A DNA stretch of 10,341 bases from Acidobacteriaceae bacterium. Lineage in GTDB: Bacteria > Acidobacteriota > Terriglobia > Terriglobales > Acidobacteriaceae. The first letter of the stretch is position 1, and each line of letters opens with the position of its first letter. Position numbers and translations under genes: made by a program. This document shows positions 6,384 to 10,341 of the stretch, piece after piece. The DNA is taken from contig PMGP01000082.1 in assembly GCA_003156235.1 (NCBI GenBank), forward strand, positions 1 through 10,341, given 5' to 3'. The notes beneath the pieces were generated by a model. It searched no databases, was not told where the DNA came from, and saw only the letters and a list, made by a program, of their open reading frames with translations.

Positions 6384-6551
6384 CTGATACTTCTTGCAAC
6401 ACCGATTGAATTATTCCGCAAGCTGTACAGTCGTGCCCTGATACTTCTTGCAACACCGAATGAATTTATTCGCAAGCTGTGAAGTCGTGCCCTGACACTT
6501 CTTGCTACTCCGTTTGCATTTTTCCGCATACTGCGAAGTCGTGCCCTGACA
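6375..6551 (+). repeat. Tandem repeat array, exact 54-bp period, three full units and one partial
   Basis: Units start with AGTCGTGCCCTGA at 6375, 6429, 6483 and 6537, each 54 bp after the last. By hand count, units 1 and 2 agree at 48 of 54 positions and units 2 and 3 at 43 of 54; the fourth unit matches only its first 15 bases or so. There are no gaps in the three full copies. Most units contain CTTGC...GCAAG arms with a GAAT...ATTC inner stem, so each may fold. The array ends about 84 bp before the start codon of the acyl-CoA dehydrogenase. All three minus-strand frames stay open across the array, giving an 18-residue repeat in each, which reflects the period of 54 and not a protein. Confidence 0.9.
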
Positions 6552-6634
6552 TAAAGCTGGTTTTTGAAACACGCTGTGGGAACGCGCCCGCAAACGCTTG
6601 CTTTGATACACTTCAAGGCCAGAGGCGGTAAATC

Positions 6635-7798
6635 TTGACTCTCACAGCACATTCTTTCGCACTGACACAGCTTTCCGAAGAAGAGAACCTCTTTTACACG
6701 ACCGTCCGGCAGTTTGCGGAGGAAAAGATTGCGCCGCTTGTGCGCTCCATGGACGACGAACAGCAGTTGGCTCCGGGGCTGGTGGAACAGCTTTTTGAGC
6801 TGGGACTGATGGGGATCGAGATTCCCGAAGAGCTGGGCGGGGCGGGCGGCAGCTTTTTCGATTCGGTGCTGGCCATTGAGGCGCTCTCGACAGTAGACCC
6901 CGGCGTGGCCGTTCTGGTGGACGTGCACAACACGCTGGTGGTGAATGCGCTGCTGTGCTGGGGCACGGAGGAGCAGCGCCGCAAATGGCTGCCGCGGCTG
7001 GCGGCCGATACGGCGGGTGCTTATGCGCTCAGCGAGGCCGGTTCTGGCTCGGATGCCTTTGCGCTACAAACTCGCGCCGAGGCGGTTGCCGGCGGCTATC
7101 GGCTGGACGGGCGCAAGCTGTGGATCAGCGGCGCGCGCGAGGCGGGACTGTTCATCGTCTTCGCCACGCTCGATCCGGCGGCGGGCTACAAGGGCATCAC
7201 CGCCTTTCTGGTGGAAAAAGGCGCGCCGGGATTCACCGTGGGGCGCAAGGAAGACAAGCTGGGGATTCGCGCCAGCAGCACCTGCGAGCTGATTCTGGAT
7301 GGTTGCCAAGTGCCGGAAGCCAACCTGCTGGGCAAGCCGGGCAAGGGCTACAAGATCGCCATGGAGACGCTGAACGAGGGGCGCATCGGGATTGGCGCGC
7401 AGATGCTGGGGCTGGCTGAGGGCGCGTGGGGTCATGCGGTTCGCTACGCCAAGGAACGGCGTCAGTTCGGCAAGCCAATTGCGGAGTTTCAGGCGGTGCA
7501 GTTTGCACTGGCCGAGATGGCTACCGAGATTGAGGCGGCCAAGCTGATGGTCTACAACGCGGCGCGGCTCAAGGACGCCGGCCAGCCGTTTGTGCGTGAG
7601 GCCGCCATGACCAAATATTTTGTTCCCGGCGTGGCCGAACGGGTAGCCAGCCAGTGCGTGGAAGTCTTCGGCGGCAACGGATTTGTGCGCGATTCTCCGG
7701 CTGAGAAGTACTACCGCGACGCCAAGGTGGGCGCCATCTACGAGGGCACGTCGAATATGCAACTGGCCACCATCGCCAAGCAAGTGCTGGGGCGATAA
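6635..7798 (+). CDS. Acyl-CoA dehydrogenase (short/branched-chain type)
   Basis: 387 residues, the standard length. The family uses FAD to introduce a trans-2 double bond in acyl-CoA in beta-oxidation or branched-chain amino acid breakdown, passing electrons to electron-transfer flavoprotein. Visible: N-terminal helical domain with LGLMGIEIPEELGGAGG (57-72); the middle-domain motif YALSEAGSGSDAFALQT (130-146), which contacts acyl-CoA and FAD; KLWISGA (161-167); C-terminal ERRQFGKPIAEFQAVQF (274-290); FGGNGFVRDSPAEKYYRDAK (345-364); and the catalytic base Glu370 in AIYEGTSNMQ. All expected residues are present. The start is TTG with AGAGG at 6621-6625, 9 nt away; no ATG or GTG gives a full-length N-terminus. 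The chain-length preference is inferred from similarity to short/branched-chain enzymes. It stands alone; the next gene is convergent, with 6 bp between stops. Confidence 0.95.
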   Translation: MTLTAHSFALTQLSEEENLFYTTVRQFAEEKIAPLVRSMDDEQQLAPGLVEQLFELGLMGIEIPEELGGAGGSFFDSVLAIEALSTVDPGVAVLVDVHNTLVVNALLCWGTEEQRRKWLPRLAADTAGAYALSEAGSGSDAFALQTRAEAVAGGYRLDGRKLWISGAREAGLFIVFATLDPAAGYKGITAFLVEKGAPGFTVGRKEDKLGIRASSTCELILDGCQVPEANLLGKPGKGYKIAMETLNEGRIGIGAQMLGLAEGAWGHAVRYAKERRQFGKPIAEFQAVQFALAEMATEIEAAKLMVYNAARLKDAGQPFVREAAMTKYFVPGVAERVASQCVEVFGGNGFVRDSPAEKYYRDAKVGAIYEGTSNMQLATIAKQVLGR

Positions 7799-7804
7799 AG
7801 CGGC

Positions 7805-7978
7805 TTAGTTGGCGGAGTCTCTCTGGCGCGTGGCCTTTACGCCCGACAGAATTCCTACGCCAATCAGTATCACCGCGCCCACAACAATCCAATGTGTTGG
7901 CATATGCACAAGGTGCGCGGCGTAAGCCAGTCCGGCAATCATGATTGCGTATCCGGCGGCATAAATTCCAAAGGACAT
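7805..7978 (-). CDS. Small two-helix membrane protein, 57 residues, function unknown
   Basis: A 57-residue ORF with a strong AAGGAG ribosome binding site (7984-7989) 5 nt before its ATG. It starts MSFGIYAAGYAIMIAGLAYA. Two hydrophobic segments are evident, about 4-24 and 31-47 (WIVVGAVILIGVGILSGV), split by a short HLVHMPTHW loop with three His residues. The tail KATRQRDSAN is polar and slightly positive, so by the positive-inside rule both ends could face the cytoplasm. I recognise it only as a conserved-looking hypothetical type in Acidobacteriota. It lies 71 bp downstream of the Crp/Fnr-type regulator on the same strand, so co-transcription is possible. It converges with the acyl-CoA dehydrogenase gene, 6 bp apart. 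Confidence 0.82.
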   Translation of the reverse strand: MSFGIYAAGYAIMIAGLAYAAHLVHMPTHWIVVGAVILIGVGILSGVKATRQRDSAN

Positions 7979-8049
7979 TTGATCTCCTTACCTAGTTAAT
8001 GACGCGAATGGACATCCGGCTCTACGAACGAGAAGAATGAATTATCAGC

Positions 8050-8793
8050 TCATACCAACTGCGCTCGTCTGGCGGTTCGCGCGGGATAGGGCGGAGAATC
8101 GAGCAGCTTGGGCCGGGATGTGTTCTCCTCCGGCAAATCGTCGTGTAGAACCATGTTGAGCAACGACGTGTGAACCCGAATGCGGCCGTTGTATTCGATG
8201 TAGCCGAGCTTTCTAAAGCGATTCATGAAGAAGCTGACGCGGGAGCGGGTGGTGCCGATCATGGCGGCAAGAGTCTCCTGGGTTACCGGTGGAAGCAGGG
8301 TCTCCGGCTCGCCCGCTCCGCCAAATTCCGCCATCAACAAGAGTGTTCGCGCCAGACGCCGTTCGCTGGAGTTGAAGAGCTGATCGACAAGGTCAGCCTG
8401 GGTTCGGATGCCTCGTGTCAGGATAAACTGCATGAAATAATCGGAGAACGCGTGTTCCTCATGCAGGACGCGGAGCATCTGGTCTCTCCCGATCTTGAGC
8501 GCGACACATGCGGATACGGCCATGGCCGAGGCCGCGCGCAGTGCTCCCGCGACCGCCATCGACTCCTCGCCATAGAAATCCCCGGGCGCAAGCATGGTTA
8601 CCGTGGCCTCTTTGCCTCTCTTGGAGACGACGGTGAGCTTTGCCCTGCCACTCTGGAGATAAAACACAGAATCTGCCGGGTCTCCCTGGGAAAAGAAAGT
8701 CTGCCTAGCCGTGTTGTGGAGGATGCTTCGTCCGGATCCTTCAGTCGCCAAAAAAACCGCGGTATCAAAGGGTATCTTCTTTAGTGCTACCAT
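8050..8793 (-). CDS. Crp/Fnr-family transcriptional regulator
   Basis: 247 residues from the ATG at 8793, chosen because AGGAGG (8802-8807) sits 8 nt upstream; the ATG at 8814 would add MRKEAAS with a poorly spaced site. Domains: a cyclic-nucleotide-binding-type beta-roll at about 15-125 (FFSQGDPADSVFYLQSGRAK at 33-52; GDFYGEESMA at 71-80), a long dimer helix about 108-150, and a C-terminal winged helix at about 168-215 with recognition helix TTRSRVSFFMNRFRKLGY (181-198). The Arg-Ser pair that contacts cAMP in E. coli CRP is not matched exactly (LRAAS here), and there is no N-terminal Cys cluster, so it is neither classical CRP nor an oxygen-sensing [4Fe-4S] FNR. The only Cys is residue 96. 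The effector is unknown. A 27-residue proline/arginine-rich tail follows the winged helix. It may be co-transcribed with the small membrane gene downstream. Confidence 0.92.
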   Translation of the reverse strand: MVALKKIPFDTAVFLATEGSGRSILHNTARQTFFSQGDPADSVFYLQSGRAKLTVVSKRGKEATVTMLAPGDFYGEESMAVAGALRAASAMAVSACVALKIGRDQMLRVLHEEHAFSDYFMQFILTRGIRTQADLVDQLFNSSERRLARTLLLMAEFGGAGEPETLLPPVTQETLAAMIGTTRSRVSFFMNRFRKLGYIEYNGRIRVHTSLLNMVLHDDLPEENTSRPKLLDSPPYPARTARRAQLV

Positions 8794-9071
8794 CGAAGCG
8801 GCCTCCTTCCTCATGCGTCCTGCTTCAGAAATGCCTCATCATGGCCGCGAACAGCGGAGAGGAGCGGTCTATCGCCGCAAAACGCGTCATGACTCATACA
8901 CATTAGAATTCCACCGCAACCGGCAATAGTCTGATCAATTCAGGCCTATGCGAACATTGGACAGGAAAGACGGTTATCCGGGCGGAATCAAGGCGCGCTA
9001 CTACTTCACAAGGCGACCGGTGAATTCTAGATTCCAGCAGTGGCATCAAGTGCCCTACCTGAGATATACTC
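8794..9071. other. Divergent intergenic region between the Crp/Fnr gene and the leader ORF
   Basis: About 280 bp between divergent genes. I see no convincing -35/-10 pair for the regulator and no full Crp/Fnr site. A TATACT box at 9065-9070 near the right end is listed separately. No remnant of a TumE/DUF6516 toxin was found in any plus frame here. Confidence 0.45.
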
Positions 9072-9072
9072 A
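9060..9072 (+). promoter_or_regulatory. Candidate -10 box inside a TGAG...CTCA inverted repeat
   Basis: TATACT (9065-9070) differs from TATAAT at one base and sits within TGAG-ATATA-CTCA (9060-9072), with 4-bp inverted arms. No good -35 box is seen. If used, transcription would start near 9077, just past the leader ORF start at 9072, so the leader would then not be translated from its ATG. It is a plausible operator for autoregulation by the downstream winged-helix protein; this is inference. Confidence 0.3.
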
Positions 9073-9167
9073 TGACAGCGATGGCCCGACCCGCGCACGC
9101 TCGCAAGGTTGTGGACGAAACAGCTGAGGTTCGCTGTGTCCAGGGTTTGCGTGAGGAGAAACGATGA
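9072..9167 (+). CDS. Possible 31-residue leader ORF overlapping the antitoxin-like gene
   Basis: The ORF starts MTAMARPAHARKVVDETAEV, ends GLREEKR, and stops at TGA 9165-9167, overlapping the ATG of the next gene in the ATGA manner common in toxin-antitoxin operons. An in-frame stop at 9060-9062 limits it to this length. It has no good ribosome binding site and no recognised domain. It could be a translational-coupling leader, the remains of a lost toxin gene, or chance. Confidence 0.25.
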   Translation: MTAMARPAHARKVVDETAEVRCVQGLREEKR

Positions 9168-9532
9168 AGATAACGGTTCGTTCGGACGGATTCGAGGGTT
9201 ACAAGAAACGCGCTCTTACGCGAGCCGCAAAGCTGGCTCGCCGCGAGCCGATTCGTCCCGAGATGACTATTACGTTCGACAATCCTCTGACCATGCTGGA
9301 AGTGCTGACAGCGGAGCGAATCCGCCTGTGCGAAACGGCGCGCCGCAAGGCACTTTCCATCTCCGCGCTGGCAACGGAGCTGAATCGCGATCCTAAAAGT
9401 GTGCGCCGCGACGTGCTCAAGCTGGAGTCTGCGGGAGTGGTTCGCCTCCATGAGCAGATCAATCCCGGTCATGGCCGCGTACGGATCGTGGAACCAACGG
9501 CGAAACGGTTTGAACTGATTGCCAGCTTCTGA
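9164..9532 (+). CDS. HVO_A0114-family winged-helix DNA-binding protein (TumA antitoxin-like)
   Basis: 122 residues. The N-terminus is a short beta segment and basic helix (MKITVRSDGFEGYKKRALTR), followed by the family-style stretch MTITFDNPLTMLEVLTAERI (34-53), a helix-turn-helix at about 64-90 (SISALATELNRDPKSVRRDV), and a wing at about 91-112 (AGVVRLHEQINPGHGRVRIVE). This order matches the HVO_A0114 family, whose members include TumA, antitoxin of TumE (DUF6516). AGGAG (9154-9158) lies 5 nt before the ATG. A TumE gene would be expected just upstream, but only a 31-residue ORF is there, so this copy appears orphaned. It may act as a stand-alone repressor or as an antidote against toxins encoded elsewhere. 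It converges with the rel gene, 21 bp apart. The family assignment is from memory of its pattern, not from a search. Confidence 0.75.
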   Translation: MKITVRSDGFEGYKKRALTRAAKLARREPIRPEMTITFDNPLTMLEVLTAERIRLCETARRKALSISALATELNRDPKSVRRDVLKLESAGVVRLHEQINPGHGRVRIVEPTAKRFELIASF

Positions 9533-9553
9533 TTCTCCTCTTACCGCCGCGGC

Positions 9554-10341
9554 TTACAGCTTTTGTGTTCTCTGCACGGCGCGGACGCCGGGGACGCGGC
9601 GCAGGCCGAGGACCATGCGGTTGAGGTGGCCCACGTCTTCGGCTTCGGCAATCAGCTCGACGACGGCTTCGCCATTCTCGTCCTTGCGGATATCGACGCC
9701 GCTGATGTTGGAGTTGTCGTCGGAGAGGACGGCGATCAACTCCTTCAACATGCCGGGGCGGTCGTCGCAGGAGACGGTAATTTTGACCGGGTAGCGCTGC
9801 GGCTTGCCGGCCGGGCTGACTGTGCGCGACCATTCGACATTGATGCGGCGGTCGCTCTCGTAAAGCAGGTTCTGCACGTTGGGACAACCGCGCGCATGGA
9901 CGGCCACGCCTTTGCCGCGGGTGACGTAGCCTACAATCTCTTCGCCGCGAATGGGGTTGCAACATCGGGCGCGATAGACCAGCATGTCGTTCTGGCCCTC
10001 GACCTGGAGCGAATCCGAGCCGGTCAGGTGCAGCTTGCGCACCGCGTCGGACATGGCCGCCGCAGTGCCGGGCTTGATCTCCGGCGCAACTTCAGGCTCT
10101 GGCAAATTGGTAGAGCCGGGAGCCAGCTTATTGAGCAGATGGCGGGCGGAGTGCTTGCCCAGGCCCAGGGCGGCCAGCAGATCAGCGGCGGTGGCTACGC
10201 CATATTCGTTGGCGAGGCGGCCCAGGTCCTGGTCGCTGATCTGGCTTTGCGGCACCTTGAATTTGCGCGCCTCGCGCTCCAGCAGCTTGCGTCCGATCTC
10301 GACTGCCCGCCGCCGATGATCTTCGTTGAGCCAGTGCTTGA
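9554..10341 (-). CDS. rel: RelA/SpoT-type (p)ppGpp synthetase/hydrolase, C-terminal part (5' end outside window)
   Basis: The frame is open to the right edge; 261 C-terminal residues are visible, beginning KHWLNEDHRRRAVEIGRKLL, a typical long-RSH segment after the TGS domain. A GTG at 10255 is internal and not the start. Next comes a helical part (YGVATAADLLAALGLGKHSA), a linker, then the zinc-finger/conserved-cysteine (RIS) domain: RARCCNPIRGEEIVGYVTRG followed by GVAVHARGCPN, with its Cys-Cys, His and Cys in place. The ACT (RRM-type) domain ends the protein (YPVKITVSCDDRPGMLKELI through VPGVRAVQRTQ). These C-terminal domains sense ribosomes and uncharged tRNA and control the switch between making and destroying the alarmone (p)ppGpp. 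The hydrolase and synthetase domains lie outside, so whether it is bifunctional cannot be judged here, although single long enzymes of this kind in bacteria outside gamma- and betaproteobacteria usually are. Confidence 0.95.
   Translation of the reverse strand, partial: KHWLNEDHRRRAVEIGRKLLEREARKFKVPQSQISDQDLGRLANEYGVATAADLLAALGLGKHSARHLLNKLAPGSTNLPEPEVAPEIKPGTAAAMSDAVRKLHLTGSDSLQVEGQNDMLVYRARCCNPIRGEEIVGYVTRGKGVAVHARGCPNVQNLLYESDRRINVEWSRTVSPAGKPQRYPVKITVSCDDRPGMLKELIAVLSDDNSNISGVDIRKDENGEAVVELIAEAEDVGHLNRMVLGLRRVPGVRAVQRTQKL

Larger units (their letters stand above)
6007..6634. other. Gene-free interval with palindromes and a 54-bp tandem array
   Basis: 628 bp between the divergent protease and acyl-CoA dehydrogenase genes, so both promoters should lie here, yet neither is convincing. 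On the minus strand TATGAT (6076-6081) is a possible -10 for the protease, with no good -35. Bases 6082-6245 show nothing clear. From 6245 to 6551 the sequence is structured: overlapping GC-rich hairpins, two palindromes and a repeat array, listed separately. Short ORFs here are translations of the repeats. Confidence 0.6.

Noticed and set aside
6209..6409. 66-codon plus ORF upstream of the dehydrogenase
   Set aside because: Its C-terminal half (ARLKSCPDTS-like) is the translation of the palindrome and first repeat unit, a known kind of spurious annotation over intergenic repeats.
6375..6551. CRISPR array
   Set aside because: The units repeat over their full 54 bp with gradual divergence; there are no unique spacers between constant repeats and no cas gene nearby.
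6371..6928. Minus-strand ORF with an 18-residue repeat
   Set aside because: The repeat comes from the 54-bp DNA period; all three frames are open across the array and the rest of the ORF is antisense to the dehydrogenase.
7064..7783. 239-codon minus-strand ORF within the dehydrogenase gene
   Set aside because: Antisense shadow of a gene with all catalytic residues; no family features.
8170..8784. 204-codon plus-strand ORF opposite the Crp/Fnr gene
   Set aside because: Antisense shadow with no domain pattern.
8928..8945. FNR-type site around TTGATCA upstream of the Crp/Fnr gene
   Set aside because: Only one half-site (TTGAT) is present; the expected ATCAA at the right spacing is missing.
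8948..9127. 59-codon plus-strand ORF (starts MRTLDRKDGYPGGIKARYYF)
   Set aside because: It has no ribosome binding site at a useful distance, runs through the candidate promoter and the leader ORF in another frame, and shows no TumE-like motif, although a decayed gene cannot be fully excluded.
8903..9472. 189-codon minus-strand ORF opposite the antitoxin-like gene
   Set aside because: The opposite strand has a coherent winged-helix protein with a strong ribosome binding site; this frame shows no family.
9533..9553. Shared terminator between the convergent antitoxin-like and rel genes
   Set aside because: The 21-bp gap contains only a short CCGCGG palindrome and a weak pyrimidine run, too little for an intrinsic terminator.

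Overview
The window looks like part of an Acidobacteriota (Terriglobia-like) chromosome. This is inferred from its moderately high GC, from a secreted S53 (sedolisin/kumamolisin-type) protease with Ig-like repeats and a C-terminal 'hydrophobic – RRR – hydrophobic – LAAC-GG' tail, and from dispersed intergenic palindromes of the GGCT-AA-AGCC and GGCACGACT-AA-AGTCGTGCC kind that I associate with this phylum. No search could be run, so the taxonomy is a judgement. There is no rRNA, tRNA, CRISPR array, transposase or phage gene visible.

Layout from left to right. (1) 2-670, +: the 3' end of a gene for a probably exported protein built from two copies of one small module. (2) 686-1708, -: a YpdA/Bdr-type FAD pyridine-nucleotide reductase, convergent with the first gene, with Ala where the Firmicute enzyme has its active-site Cys. 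(3) 1780-2476, +: a complete vapB-vapC toxin-antitoxin operon with an extended -10 promoter, a 21-bp direct repeat over the promoter and ribosome binding site, and an ATGA stop/start overlap. (4) 2477-2991: a 515-bp gene-free mosaic of intergenic repeat fragments. (5) 2992-6006, -: the 1004-residue S53 protease. (6) 6007-6634: a gene-free stretch with hairpins, two nested-type palindromes and a tandem array with an exact 54-bp period. (7) 6635-7798, +: an acyl-CoA dehydrogenase starting at TTG. (8) 7805-7978, -: a 57-residue two-helix membrane protein. (9) 8050-8793, -: a Crp/Fnr-family regulator, possibly co-transcribed with the small membrane gene. (10) 9072-9532, +: a short leader ORF overlapping a winged-helix protein of the HVO_A0114 (TumA antitoxin-like) family, with no recognisable TumE toxin partner. 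(11) 9554-10341, -: the C-terminal part of a RelA/SpoT (p)ppGpp enzyme, entering from beyond the right edge.

The genes do not form one pathway. They are mostly single transcription units in convergent or divergent order: thiol redox (ypdA), protein turnover outside the cytoplasm (S53), fatty or branched-chain acyl-CoA oxidation, stress signalling (Crp/Fnr, Rel) and toxin-antitoxin functions. I see no clear new multi-gene system. The points most worth a second look are the 54-bp repeat array that grows out of half a palindrome, the lipobox-like segment near the C-terminus of the S53 protease, the Cys-less YpdA, and the orphan antitoxin-like gene behind a leader ORF.
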